Source: Paraclostridium tenue (lineage in GTDB: Bacteria > Bacillota > Clostridia > Peptostreptococcales > Peptostreptococcaceae). From it: DNA of 64,000 bases. This document shows, piece after piece, positions 1-8,718 of the stretch (positions are counted from its first letter, which is position 1; each line of letters starts with the position of its first letter). The translations under genes and the position numbers were made by a program. The DNA lies in the NCBI RefSeq assembly GCF_039521565.1, contig NZ_BAAACP010000002.1:278077-342076 (forward strand), in the 5' to 3' direction. The notes below the pieces were generated by a model that was not told the DNA's origin, made no database searches, and saw only the letters and a list, made by a program, of their open reading frames with translations.

Positions 1-945
1 TTTAAAAAATTCATTTATAATATAAAAATCTACAAAAGAATCTGTATCTATATATTTATTGTATCCTATAGCTGGATCATTAAATTTATCTGAATAAAGC
101 ATTCTTTCAAACTCGCTTATATATTTTTTAATATATTGATATTTTTCTGGAGTTAAATCTTTTTTTGGATATTCTATATTAAGTCCCTTGTTATATATAT
201 AAGTAGATTTTCCATATGAGTTAATAGATATATCTCCAGGTTTTTGTCTATCTTTTGCAACTATAAAACTTGTCTCACTTACATGATCTAAGGTTTTAGT
301 TATATCTACTCTATCTTCTCCTCTATTAATTTTTTCAATCATCATATAAACACCTTGATACTGATCTTTTTTTATATCTAAACTACCATCATCTACTACA
401 AACACTTCACAAAATCTTACTTTAGGAGCATAATTCATTATATGTCCTGCTGTATTTAATGTTATGTAGTTTCTCATAAGCGATTTATCTGAAAAAGGTG
501 CATTTAATACCCAACTAGAGTCTTTTGGCATACCTAAAAGACTTTCTTCTTTTTTCTTTCCTTTTTTATTTAAAAGATTTATACTAAATTGTTTTTTTGG
601 ATATTTGCTTGTACTATTTCCCCTTACTTTAAAACTAGCTCTACTTACAACTTGAGGTTCATTACCTAAATTATTTAATCCATTTTTATTATCATAAATT
701 TGAATACTTCCAACAGTTTCTTTATCTTTTTTTATTGTATTTTTATTTGTATTTATAACTACTATTGGTAGGTTGTAATTTTGATTTAAAGCTTCACCTC
801 TATAGTAATTTGTAAATTCTTTTGATTTTGTTTTTTTATTTTGTTCTTTTGTTAATTCTTTTATATTTCCTAAATTTGCTACAACTAATAGTGTTAAAAA
901 TAAAAACATAAGTGCTACAAAACTTCTAAATATATCCTTTTTCAT
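1..945 (-). CDS. CotH kinase family protein (C-terminus outside window)
   Basis: The reverse-strand frame opens at ATG 945 and is still open at base 1, so the C-terminus is missing. It starts with a membrane segment or signal anchor (MKKDIFRSFVALMFLFLTL). CotH-family hallmarks follow: a KVRGNSTSKYPKKQFSINL block, LLGMPKDSSWVLNAPFSDK, SLMRNYI and the QGVYMMIEKINRGEDRVD segment. CotH proteins are kinase-like; spore-coat members phosphorylate coat proteins, but this one looks membrane-anchored and is not tied to spores by anything visible. The ribosome site AGGTGAT overlaps the stop of the DUF4956 gene 10 bases upstream, so the two are translated from one message, with the VTC-domain gene first. 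Substrate unknown. Confidence 0.88.
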   Translation of the reverse strand, partial: MKKDIFRSFVALMFLFLTLLVVANLGNIKELTKEQNKKTKSKEFTNYYRGEALNQNYNLPIVVINTNKNTIKKDKETVGSIQIYDNKNGLNNLGNEPQVVSRASFKVRGNSTSKYPKKQFSINLLNKKGKKKEESLLGMPKDSSWVLNAPFSDKSLMRNYITLNTAGHIMNYAPKVRFCEVFVVDDGSLDIKKDQYQGVYMMIEKINRGEDRVDITKTLDHVSETSFIVAKDRQKPGDISINSYGKSTYIYNKGLNIEYPKKDLTPEKYQYIKKYISEFERMLYSDKFNDPAIGYNKYIDTDSFVDFYIINEFFK

Positions 946-955
946 AATTTATCAC

Positions 956-1624
956 CTAACCTATAGTTTCTCCGTTTTGTGCAACTATGTTAACTGTATT
1001 TACACCTTCTATGTTATATAAATCATTTATTATATTTTTATCTTCATTGTTTTTTATTTTTATTTGATAAATTATTTCCATATTATTTCCTACAGAGTTT
1101 TTAGCCCTTAACTGACTTCCTTTAAAAGAATTAAACACACATCTCATTATTTCTTCTTCTCTTTCTCTTAAGCCTCTTATAATAAGTATGTATCTATCTT
1201 CCTTTCCAAATCCACTAAAGCTAAACATAAGAAGTACCAAAAATAAAAATAGTGAACCTACTATTGCTATCATATAGTTAGAACTTCCAACACTAAGGCC
1301 TACTACTATTCCCCAAAATATATATCCAGTATCTCTTGGATCTTTTATAGCTGTTCTAAAACGAACTATAGATAAAGCTCCAACCATACCTAAAGATAGT
1401 GCTATATCATTTCCTATAACAATCATAACCATAGTAGTTACTAATGTTAACATAACTAGTGATACATTAAATTTTCTATTATACATTACTCCACTAAACG
1501 TAATTTTATAAGTCCAAAATATTACCATTGATAATAAAAATGCTATAAACATTGTTTCTATAGCATCAAATGCAGTGATTGTCCCACTTTGTGATGTTAA
1601 ATACTTATATAATGTTTCTTTCAT
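956..1624 (-). CDS. DUF4956 membrane protein
   Basis: A 222-residue protein with about four transmembrane helices in residues 20-140, containing GNDIALSLGMVGALSIVRFRT and KDPRDTGYIFW, which are typical of DUF4956. A soluble tail of about 80 residues follows (EREEEIMRCVFNSFKGS). DUF4956 genes are regularly found beside CotH-kinase and VTC-domain genes, and this one sits exactly between them (12 bases from one, 10 from the other). No biochemical function is established. Inference: it is the membrane partner of a surface or polyphosphate-related complex. Confidence 0.85.
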   Translation of the reverse strand: MKETLYKYLTSQSGTITAFDAIETMFIAFLLSMVIFWTYKITFSGVMYNRKFNVSLVMLTLVTTMVMIVIGNDIALSLGMVGALSIVRFRTAIKDPRDTGYIFWGIVVGLSVGSSNYMIAIVGSLFLFLVLLMFSFSGFGKEDRYILIIRGLREREEEIMRCVFNSFKGSQLRAKNSVGNNMEIIYQIKIKNNEDKNIINDLYNIEGVNTVNIVAQNGETIG

Positions 1625-1636
1625 TCAATACTCTCC

Positions 1637-2329
1637 TTATAACATATAATTTTCAAAAAATCTTCTTGAACTACAATATTTACTAACTGATTGATTAGTT
1701 GTATCAAGTCCTGTTAGTGCTTGTGATATCCAACAAAATAACTCTCCATCAAACTTAACTTCAAGTAGTGCATTATAATAATCAACTATCGGATTCATAA
1801 CTACATCTTCGCTAAACATATCAAAATCAAATTCATTAGATTTTATATCACTATCTAATGTAACTCTTATATTATTTTCATTGTGAATATAAGCTCGCCT
1901 GTTGTAATCTACAAGTACTACAGGTCGGTATTGCCCAATAGTCATAATATTATAAGCTGCTTTAGCTGTATCATTATCATATTTAAGTAATACACTATAA
2001 TCTTTATTTATAAGTGCTATGGCATCTTCTTTGGTTATTGTTGTTGTTTCTTTTCTTTGGTTTATATTCATTTTTCTTTTTATTTCAAGTTTTACAGTAT
2101 CTGTTTTTGTATCATATATTCTAAGTCTTATTTTTTTTCTTATTTCTTCTCCATCTATCTTTGAATAATAATCATCATCATTAATACTGTCAAAATATAA
2201 ACTTCTTATCCTATATCCATACTCCTTATTATTAGGATCAGGAGTTAATACTTCTTTAAATAGTTCATTAACTTTGTAATAATCCATCTCCCCTATAGGG
2301 TATTTAAGTTCTCTTCTGTTTACTATCAT
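1637..2329 (-). CDS. VTC-domain (polyphosphate polymerase-like) protein
   Basis: A 230-residue cytosolic protein matching the VTC domain, the catalytic polyphosphate polymerase fold of yeast Vtc4. Basic strands that would line the tunnel are visible: RIRSLYFDS, RKKIRLRIY, KLEIKRK, VLVDYNRRAY, RVTLDSDI, LLEVKFDGELF and the terminal SKYCSSR. Length fits stand-alone bacterial members. It is the first gene of the VTC/DUF4956/CotH operon and has a strong ribosome site (AGGAGAGGG). Bacterial members have rarely been assayed, so polyphosphate synthesis is a family-based inference; the domain belongs to the CYTH-like triphosphate tunnel superfamily and could act on another triphosphate. Confidence 0.85.
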   Translation of the reverse strand: MIVNRRELKYPIGEMDYYKVNELFKEVLTPDPNNKEYGYRIRSLYFDSINDDDYYSKIDGEEIRKKIRLRIYDTKTDTVKLEIKRKMNINQRKETTTITKEDAIALINKDYSVLLKYDNDTAKAAYNIMTIGQYRPVVLVDYNRRAYIHNENNIRVTLDSDIKSNEFDFDMFSEDVVMNPIVDYYNALLEVKFDGELFCWISQALTGLDTTNQSVSKYCSSRRFFENYML

Positions 2330-2539
2330 TTGTTCCCTCTCCTTTGTAATTAATTAAATTTTACCCATATTTACATTTATATTAACACATAATATGCATT
2401 ATTTAGATATTTTTAGCTAAATAGCAAGATTTACATATAATAGCCTTTGATTTAATACGTTTTTTTCCTTTTTTTTCATTTTCTATATCAAATTTAAAAA
2501 GAGTATCTTTTTAATGACACCCTTTTTATTTCTTAAAGT

Positions 2540-3316
2540 TTATTTTTTTAAATAGTGTTCTATCTTATATGGTATAAAAGTTTTTTTCCCAAATAAGATT
2601 GCATTTGTAGGACATCTATGAATACATTTTTCACAACCTATGCATTTATTGTAAAACTCTATTTTTTTATCATTCATAGATATGTTTTTAGTTGGGCATT
2701 CAATTTCACATATCTTACAGTTTATACATTTTTTTTCGTCTAACGAAAAGTTTCTCTTTGCATATTTTTTTGCATATACTAAAAAACCATTATAAACAAT
2801 TTTAAACATAGTTGTACTTTTTTTATAATCTATGTCACTTCTATTGTCAGTTAAAAAGTCTTTTACTATTTCATCAACTCTATTTGGAGCTAATTTTAAT
2901 ACATTTAAAATTTCTTCATCTGTTTCTCTTTTAAAAAATCTATGGTAATAATTATTTGGCATTTGTATAGATGTATTTATAACTACATCTAAGCCTTTTT
3001 TATTGAGTAATTTAGCTAAATATATTCTACTTGGACTATGCTTATCTCCTGCTAGAGTGTGATATACTATACATTTTTTGTGTTTATTTGGTATATTTTT
3101 TATTACCCAATCTGTAAGTATTTTAGGAACCATTTCAGCGTGAATAGGTCCTCCAAATATGTAAAAGTCATATTCTTTGTTAAGCTTTTCTGTTTTTTGT
3201 ATATCTATAGTATCTATTTCTATATTTTCTTTTTTAAATCTTTCTTTAAAAAGCCTAGCTACATATTTTGTGTTTCCTGTTCCTGAAAAAAATATAACAG
3301 CTCCATTTTTTAGCAT
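2540..3316 (-). CDS. EFR1 family ferrodoxin (flavodoxin-ferredoxin fusion)
   Basis: 258 residues. The N-terminal flavodoxin-like domain carries the FMN-phosphate loop FFSGTGNTKYVA (residues 9-20) and YIFGGPIHAE. Two 4Fe-4S motifs lie at the C-terminus: C197-x2-C200-x2-C203-x3-C207 followed by P, and C225-x2-C228-x2-C231-x3-C235 followed by P. This order is the EFR1 architecture common in anaerobic clostridia, probably an electron carrier or small reductase whose partners are unknown. It stands alone, between the VTC operon and a palindromic terminator, and has its own weak ribosome site. Confidence 0.87.
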   Translation of the reverse strand: MLKNGAVIFFSGTGNTKYVARLFKERFKKENIEIDTIDIQKTEKLNKEYDFYIFGGPIHAEMVPKILTDWVIKNIPNKHKKCIVYHTLAGDKHSPSRIYLAKLLNKKGLDVVINTSIQMPNNYYHRFFKRETDEEILNVLKLAPNRVDEIVKDFLTDNRSDIDYKKSTTMFKIVYNGFLVYAKKYAKRNFSLDEKKCINCKICEIECPTKNISMNDKKIEFYNKCIGCEKCIHRCPTNAILFGKKTFIPYKIEHYLKK

Positions 3317-3373
3317 TTTATCACTTCCTATTTAAATATTCTTTTATTAAAAATATCTTACTAATTTTAAGTA

Positions 3374-3403
3374 AAAAGAGTATTGATTAATCAATACTCT
3401 TTT
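3374..3403. terminator. 30-bp perfect palindrome, probable terminator
   Basis: Bases 3374-3403 are fully self-complementary (arms start AAAAGAGTATTGATT). A-tracts on the left and T-tracts on the right make it usable from either strand. It begins one base past the stop of the small reverse-strand ORF 3405-3551 and lies about 60 bases upstream of the EFR1 gene. Confidence 0.7.
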
Positions 3404-3404
3404 A

Positions 3405-3551
3405 TTATATTTCCAGTTGAAGTTTGATTAAATGTGTCATACAAATGTAGTACTTAATTATATTTATCATATTGTTTATCAAATATTTTATAAAAATTGG
3501 TGGTGAAATTAGTATAAGTGTAGATATTGAATTTACTATAATCTCATACAT
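3405..3551 (-). CDS. candidate 48-residue hydrophobic small protein
   Basis: Not recognised as a named family. Reverse-strand ATG at 3551 is preceded by a very strong ribosome site (TTGGAGGG, 6-base spacing), with TATAAT about 30 bases further upstream. The peptide begins MYEIIVNSISTLILISPPIF and continues with a second Ile/Tyr-rich hydrophobic block, then a mildly basic tail (THLIKLQLEI). The stop codon is one base from a perfect palindromic terminator, so promoter, ribosome site, short frame and terminator form a compact unit of under 200 bases. That layout resembles type I toxin or small membrane-peptide genes of clostridia, but no antisense RNA promoter was established. An overlapping ATG 4 bases upstream closes after three codons. 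Confidence 0.4.
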   Translation of the reverse strand: MYEIIVNSISTLILISPPIFIKYLINNMINIIKYYICMTHLIKLQLEI

Positions 3552-3616
3552 ACATAGCCCTCCAAGTTGTAAGTTTATACATTATATGAAAACTTTAATT
3601 TAAATATTTGATTTGT

Positions 3617-4939
3617 TTATAATTTTTCACTAAGCTTTAATAAACTTACTATAATTTCTTCTACTCTTCTATTTTCAACTTTTGCTACTGTAAATTTAAC
3701 ATCTTCTAATATTACTACCTCATTTTCATTTGGTATTTTACCTAGAGTTGTTATTAAATATCCATTTAATGTATCGTAATCTCCAATTTCTATATCCATA
3801 TTAAATCTATCATTAAAATCATTTACGCTTAAATAACCTTTAACTCTATAACTTTTTTCATCTATTTGACTTATATCATTACCTATATCATATTCGTCCT
3901 CAATATCTCCCATTATTTCTTCTACTAAATCTTCCATAGTAACTATACCTGAAAATCCACCATATTCATCAAATAATACTGCTAGATGAATTTTAGCTTC
4001 TTTTAAAACTTTAAATAAATCATTTGTTCTTTTGGTTTCTGGAACAAAATATGATTTGTGAAGTATGCTTTTTATATTTATATCATCAAAGCCTACTTCT
4101 CTAGTTTTTGCTAATAAGTCTTTTACGTATAATATACCAATAATGTTATCTATATCGTCTTTATAAACTGGTATTCTTGAATAATTTAATTCTAGTATTT
4201 TATCTAATACATCTTTAAAATCATCATCTATATCTATTAAGAAAGTATCACTTCTTGAAGTCATAATTTCTTTTGCTAGCCTATCATTAAATTCAAATAC
4301 CTTACATAACATTTCTTTTTCATCATCATCTATTAAACCATCTTCTGTAGACCTGTGTATTAATGCTTTTATTTCCTCTTCTGATACAGTATCTTCTATA
4401 TCAGAATCATTATTTCCAGTTAACTTTAATACAAGTCCTGTTGATAGTGAAAGTATTTTTATAAATGGCTTAGCTATTATAGATATAAAATATATTGGTT
4501 TTACAGAATGTAGTGCTATACTTTCTGATTTTTTAAGTGCTATTCTCTTTGGAACTAACTCACCAAATACTAGTGTGAAGTATGAAAGTATTATAGTTAT
4601 AACTATCATTGATATTTCATTAGTATATGGTATATTTAGTGACCTTAAAATATTTGCTATATAAGTTGATAAACCAGTGGCTGCAGATGCACTTGAGAAA
4701 AATCCAGCTAGTGTTATACCTATTTGTATAGTTGATAAAAAGTTACTTGGCTCTTTAATAAGTTTATATAATAATTTTGCATTTTTATTACCTTCCTCAC
4801 TTAAAGCCTTAACCTTTGACTTATTAACTGATACTATTGCCATTTCTGCAGATGCAAAAAAAGCATTTATAGCTGTTAGTATAGCTATTAGAATTAATTT
4901 CGAGAGTATACCCCCGGGGTCTGAATCTAAATTATCCAT
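3617..4939 (-). CDS. Hemolysin/CNNM-type transporter (DUF21, CBS pair, CorC_HlyC)
   Basis: 440 residues. Residues 10-190 form a DUF21 membrane domain with several helices (FFASAEMAIVSV, LVFGELVPKRIAL). A CBS pair at about 215-335 includes MTSRSDTFLIDIDDD, YSRIPVYKDDIDNIIGILYVKDLL and VLFDEYGGFSGIVTMEDLVEEIMGDIEDE. A C-terminal CorC_HlyC domain follows (YRVKGYLSVNDFNDRF, DTLNGYLITTLGKIP). The family includes magnesium or other divalent-cation transporters and is often misnamed hemolysin. Ribosome site GGAGGAAA precedes ATG 4939. It lies downstream of, and on the same strand as, a riboswitch-controlled metal ATPase, which fits a metal-homeostasis role by inference. Confidence 0.88.
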   Translation of the reverse strand: MDNLDSDPGGILSKLILIAILTAINAFFASAEMAIVSVNKSKVKALSEEGNKNAKLLYKLIKEPSNFLSTIQIGITLAGFFSSASAATGLSTYIANILRSLNIPYTNEISMIVITIILSYFTLVFGELVPKRIALKKSESIALHSVKPIYFISIIAKPFIKILSLSTGLVLKLTGNNDSDIEDTVSEEEIKALIHRSTEDGLIDDDEKEMLCKVFEFNDRLAKEIMTSRSDTFLIDIDDDFKDVLDKILELNYSRIPVYKDDIDNIIGILYVKDLLAKTREVGFDDINIKSILHKSYFVPETKRTNDLFKVLKEAKIHLAVLFDEYGGFSGIVTMEDLVEEIMGDIEDEYDIGNDISQIDEKSYRVKGYLSVNDFNDRFNMDIEIGDYDTLNGYLITTLGKIPNENEVVILEDVKFTVAKVENRRVEEIIVSLLKLSEKL

Positions 4940-4979
4940 ATTTTCCTCCTTAATTTTGTTCTTTGTATTATATATATTT

Positions 4980-5008
4980 TAAGAGTGTAGATTATGTCTA
5001 CACTCTTA
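4980..5008. terminator. stem-loop between ATPase and HlyC-type gene
   Basis: Perfect 12-bp arms (TAAGAGTGTAGA/TCTACACTCTTA) around a 5-base loop lie just past the ATPase stop. The flanking T-run is poor on the reverse strand, so termination may be partial and allow read-through. Confidence 0.5.
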
Positions 5009-5023
5009 TTAAAATTAATTTAA

Positions 5024-7642
5024 TTATTTTCTTTTTATAAGTTTACTAACTTCCATTAATAAAGTAGAAGTTATTGCTAAACCAAGTGATATAGCTAAAT
5101 TTGTAAAGTTAAAGCTACTTGGCATTGTAAATATGTTTCTCATAAATGGTAGTAATGTTAATGAAAACATTACTAAACATACTGCTACTGCACCTAATAC
5201 ATACTTGTTACTCTTAAATCCTAATTCAAACACTGTTTCTGAATTTGATCTTGCTGCAAATGTTTGAAGTATTCTAGATAATGTAAGTGTAGCAAATGCC
5301 ATTGACACACCAAGTTCTGCTGAATGCTTCATACCGATTAGTTGTGCAGCTATTGTAACTAACCCTATTATAAATCCTCTAGTTATAACAAATCTTATAG
5401 CATCTTTTGAAAATATATTTTCATCTTTATCTCTTGGAGGATTTTTCATAACACCTTTTTCAGGTTTTTCAAGCCCAAGTGCTATTGCAGGTAGTGAGTC
5501 TGTTACTAAGTTTATAAATAATAGTTGTATTGTTGTAAACGGATTTGGAAGTCCTGCAAATACTGCAAATAGTATAGCAATTATTCCTCCTAAGTTTCCT
5601 GAGAATAAATACATTATTGATTTTTTAATGTTTGTATAAACTGTTCTACCTACTTCTACTGCTTTGACTATTGTTGCAAAGTTATCATCTACTAATACCA
5701 TATCTGATGCATCTTTTGCAACTTCTGTTCCACTTCCCATACCTATACCAATATCTGCTTGTTTTAGCGCTGGTGCATCATTAACACCATCACCTGTCAT
5801 TGCACAAACTTTACCTTTTCTTTGCCAAGCTTTTACTATTCTTATTTTGTTTTCTGGTGAAACTCTTGCATATACTGATATATGTTCTAGATTTTTATCT
5901 AGTTCTTCTTCGCTTAAAGCATCTAATTCACTACCAGTAAGTGCCATATCACCTTCTTCAAATATACCTATATCTGTTGCTATTGCTTTTGCTGTTGTTT
6001 TGTGATCTCCTGTTATCATAACAGTTTTAATACCAGATTTTTTTGCATTTTCAACTGCTTCATAAACCTCTTCTCTTGGTGGGTCTATCATTGCAGTAAG
6101 TCCTATTAATGTTAAATTATCTTCATCTTCAATTGAAGGTACAAAGCTTTCATCCTTAACTTTTTTAGTTGCAAATGCTAAAACTCTTAAAGCTTTGTTT
6201 GAAAAACCTTCATTCATTTTCTTATATTCATTTAATATTTCATCATTTATTTTTACTACTTCATCACCAACTAGTGCATATTTACATCTACTAAATATTA
6301 CATCTGGTGCTCCTTTAGTAAACATTACTACATCTTCTTCTATTTTGTTAACTGTTGACATTAACTTTCTATCACTATCAAATGGTAATTCACTTAATCT
6401 AGGGTTTATATCTCTTATTTCTTTATAATCAAATCCCTTTTTGTTAACATAGTGCATAAGTGCCACTTCTGTAGGATCTCCTATTTCAACACCTTCATTT
6501 GTCAAATCTGAATCATTACAAAGCGAAGAACTTAACACTAAATAACTTTCTTGAAGTGATATTGCTTTTGCTACTGCAACTTCTTCATACTCATTATTTG
6601 CTAAAGCTGTTTTTGGGTTGTATATATAAGTATCTACAACAGTCATTTTATTTTGAGTTAATGTTCCAGTTTTATCTGTACATATAACACTTGTTGAACC
6701 TAATGTTTCAACTGCTGGTAACTTTCTTATTATAGCTTGTTTTTTAGCCATAGAGTTTGTTCCAACTGCTAAAACTATTGTAACTATTGAAGATAGAGCT
6801 TCTGGTATTGCTGCAACTGCTATTGCTATTGCAAACATAAATGAATTTACTAAATCTCCACCTCTAATAACTTCTACACCAAATATTAATGCCGCTAATA
6901 TTACTATCCATATGCCTAGCTTTTTACTAAATTCATCTAATTTAACTTGAAGTGGTGTTTGTTTATTTTCTGCATTTTCTAGTAAGTCTGCTATTTTACC
7001 CATCTCTGTATCCATAGCAGTTTTTGTTACTACATATACAGCTCTTCCGTAAACTACCATTGAACCACTAAATACTAAATTCTTTTGATCGCCAATTGCT
7101 ACTTCTTCACTAATTACATCTTCATGTTTTAATACTGGTTCTGCTTCTCCAGTAAGCATACCTTCTACTACTTTAAGATTTTGTGATTCTATTATTCTAC
7201 CATCTGCTGGTACATAATCTCCTGCCTCTAGTATTACTATATCTCCAGGGACTATATCTCTTGAAGGGATTGTAACTTTTATACCGTCTCTTATAATTTT
7301 TGCATTTGGTACTGATAATTTTTTAAGACTTTCAAGTGATCCTTCTGCTTTTTTAGTTTGAACTACCGATAATACAGAGTTTAGTGTTATAACTGCAAAT
7401 ATTATTAAACTTTCCGTTCCTTCTCCTAAAAATGCTTGAACTAAAGCTGCTATTAATAAAATGATTACTAATGGATCTTTAAAAGTTTCTAAAAATAATT
7501 TCCAAGTTGGAGTTTTAACTTTTTCTTTAAGTTCATTGTATCCATGCTTTTGTAGTAAGTCTTTTGCTGTGTCTGATTTTAAACCTTCTAAACTAGTGTT
7601 TAATTGATTTAAAGTTTCATCGATACTTTTTTTATAAAACAT
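5024..7642 (-). CDS. P-type cation ATPase, calcium/manganese exporter type
   Basis: An 872-residue P2A-type ATPase. Visible: actuator motif TGEA at 164-167 (TGES in most relatives), M4 motif AIPEAL near 278-283 (usually PEGL), phosphorylation site D323 in CTDKTGTLT, MITGDH, and the hinge GDGVNDAPALKQADIG. Six C-terminal helices end in KLIKRK. The family pumps Ca2+ out of the cell. Here the gene is preceded by a yybP-ykoY manganese-sensing riboswitch, as for the lactococcal YoaB and pneumococcal manganese/calcium exporters, so Mn2+ efflux is a likely physiological role (inference). The PEAL variant in the ion-binding helix may affect selectivity. Confidence 0.9.
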   Translation of the reverse strand: MFYKKSIDETLNQLNTSLEGLKSDTAKDLLQKHGYNELKEKVKTPTWKLFLETFKDPLVIILLIAALVQAFLGEGTESLIIFAVITLNSVLSVVQTKKAEGSLESLKKLSVPNAKIIRDGIKVTIPSRDIVPGDIVILEAGDYVPADGRIIESQNLKVVEGMLTGEAEPVLKHEDVISEEVAIGDQKNLVFSGSMVVYGRAVYVVTKTAMDTEMGKIADLLENAENKQTPLQVKLDEFSKKLGIWIVILAALIFGVEVIRGGDLVNSFMFAIAIAVAAIPEALSSIVTIVLAVGTNSMAKKQAIIRKLPAVETLGSTSVICTDKTGTLTQNKMTVVDTYIYNPKTALANNEYEEVAVAKAISLQESYLVLSSSLCNDSDLTNEGVEIGDPTEVALMHYVNKKGFDYKEIRDINPRLSELPFDSDRKLMSTVNKIEEDVVMFTKGAPDVIFSRCKYALVGDEVVKINDEILNEYKKMNEGFSNKALRVLAFATKKVKDESFVPSIEDEDNLTLIGLTAMIDPPREEVYEAVENAKKSGIKTVMITGDHKTTAKAIATDIGIFEEGDMALTGSELDALSEEELDKNLEHISVYARVSPENKIRIVKAWQRKGKVCAMTGDGVNDAPALKQADIGIGMGSGTEVAKDASDMVLVDDNFATIVKAVEVGRTVYTNIKKSIMYLFSGNLGGIIAILFAVFAGLPNPFTTIQLLFINLVTDSLPAIALGLEKPEKGVMKNPPRDKDENIFSKDAIRFVITRGFIIGLVTIAAQLIGMKHSAELGVSMAFATLTLSRILQTFAARSNSETVFELGFKSNKYVLGAVAVCLVMFSLTLLPFMRNIFTMPSSFNFTNLAISLGLAITSTLLMEVSKLIKRK

Positions 7643-7675
7643 ACTTAACCTCCGAAAATTTTATTTAAATAAAAT

Positions 7676-7717
7676 AGACCTCCAAGCAAACTTTATAAAA
7701 AATTTGCTTGAAGGTCT
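7676..7717 (-). terminator. riboswitch expression-platform terminator
   Basis: On the reverse strand a 14-bp stem with one G-U pair (GACCTTCAAGCAAA / TTTGCTTGGAGGTC) is followed by a T-rich run. Its 5' arm contains the CCTTCAAG that otherwise closes helix P1 of the aptamer, so terminator and aptamer exclude each other. This predicts an ON switch when ligand stabilises the aptamer. Confidence 0.8.
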
Positions 7718-7812
7718 TGCTAACAAGGTTTTATCTCGCTAATCAACCGGGATTTAATATCCGAAATTGACGATTGATTATCGCTTAAAAGCGAAAGCTA
7801 CTCCCCTTCAAG
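7707..7812 (-). promoter_or_regulatory. yybP-ykoY manganese riboswitch
   Basis: Reverse-strand leader of the P-type ATPase. It carries the diagnostic 5' GGGGAGTAGC, internal TCGTCAATTTCGG and the 3' TTAGCAAGACCTTC. Helix P1 is perfect: CTTGAAGG (plus 7805-7812) with CCTTCAAG (plus 7707-7714). This class senses Mn2+ and commonly controls Mn2+ exporters and P-type ATPases. Confidence 0.93.
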
Positions 7813-7979
7813 GAGTACTTATTTATTTATACAATTATTATATACCTTTGATTGATTTTTGCAACACTTTTTTTGTTCATTTAACTTACATTTAACATTT
7901 CTAACTAATTTCTAAATTGTAATATATTTTTATAATTTACACATAATACTTAATAAATCTTAAAAGGTAGGTATTTTTT

Positions 7980-8558
7980 ATGGATAATAAAAAAGTTATT
8001 ATATTTAAATGGTTACTTTATCTTATATATATAGCTTCTATAATTTATTTTTTATTTACAGAAGAAAAAGGTAAAGCTTTTATAAGTTTTATTAGCTTAG
8101 TTATAACTTTTATTTTAAGTAAATTATACTTTAAAAACTTTTTAGTTATAGATAAGCCTTTATATATATTTGGTAATTTATTTATTGTTGCATCTTTTTT
8201 AATAGGCTCTTGTTATAGAATGTATGATTTTTTTAAACCTTATGATAGTTGCCTTCACTTTTTATCTGGTTTTATAACTGTTAAAATCTGTTGGAATATA
8301 CTTAAGTATATAATAGTCATAACTTCAAGTAGTTTAGTTGATAAATTATTATACTTTTTAATTATATTCTTCTTTGCAATGGGAGTTTCAGGAGTTTGTG
8401 AAATAGCTGAATACTTACTTGATGTATTCTTTAAAATGGGAACTCAATCTGGTGGACTAAAAGACACTATGCAAGATATGCTTTATGCTTTAAGTAGTGT
8501 TTTACTTATGATAATTTATTATTTTAGAAAATATAATAAAAGTCTAAAAAGACTATAA
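7980..8558 (+). CDS. integral membrane protein, DUF2238-like
   Basis: 192 residues with about six hydrophobic helices and almost no soluble part. Conserved-looking polar motifs are YDSCLHFLSGF (about 98-108), GVCEIAEYLLDVFF and GGLKDTMQDMLY (about 155-170). The H...E...D...D pattern resembles DUF2238/YjdF membrane proteins, but the match is from memory and is only moderate. Ribosome site AAAGGTAGG precedes ATG 7980. It diverges from the riboswitch-controlled ATPase and may share its intergenic promoter region. Function unknown. Confidence 0.6.
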   Translation: MDNKKVIIFKWLLYLIYIASIIYFLFTEEKGKAFISFISLVITFILSKLYFKNFLVIDKPLYIFGNLFIVASFLIGSCYRMYDFFKPYDSCLHFLSGFITVKICWNILKYIIVITSSSLVDKLLYFLIIFFFAMGVSGVCEIAEYLLDVFFKMGTQSGGLKDTMQDMLYALSSVLLMIIYYFRKYNKSLKRL

Positions 8559-8575
8559 AGTTCACAGTAAAAAAT

Positions 8576-8708
8576 AAAGAAAGAATGCCTTCGTAGCTTA
8601 GCGAAGGAATTGGATATAAACTGTAGCGACATTTACAAGCAGCTTTATCGCTTGTATGAAGCATTGCTTATATCCAATTCCGAGCGCCCCTCACGAGACA
8701 TTCTTTTT
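8576..8708. repeat. multi-branched palindromic element A
   Basis: A GC-richer 130-base block between convergent genes. The outer stem AAGAATG (8581-8587)/CATTCTT (8699-8705) encloses a hairpin CCTTCG/CGAAGG (8588-8607), a 14-bp perfect stem GGAATTGGATATAA (8606-8619)/TTATATCCAATTCC (8668-8681) and an apical hairpin TACAAGC/GCTTGTA (8634-8656). T-runs outside the outer stem on both strands would make it a bidirectional terminator carrying an inserted palindrome. It could be a MITE-like insertion or a structured RNA; no coding potential seen. Confidence 0.6.
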
Positions 8709-8718
8709 TAATCTATAC

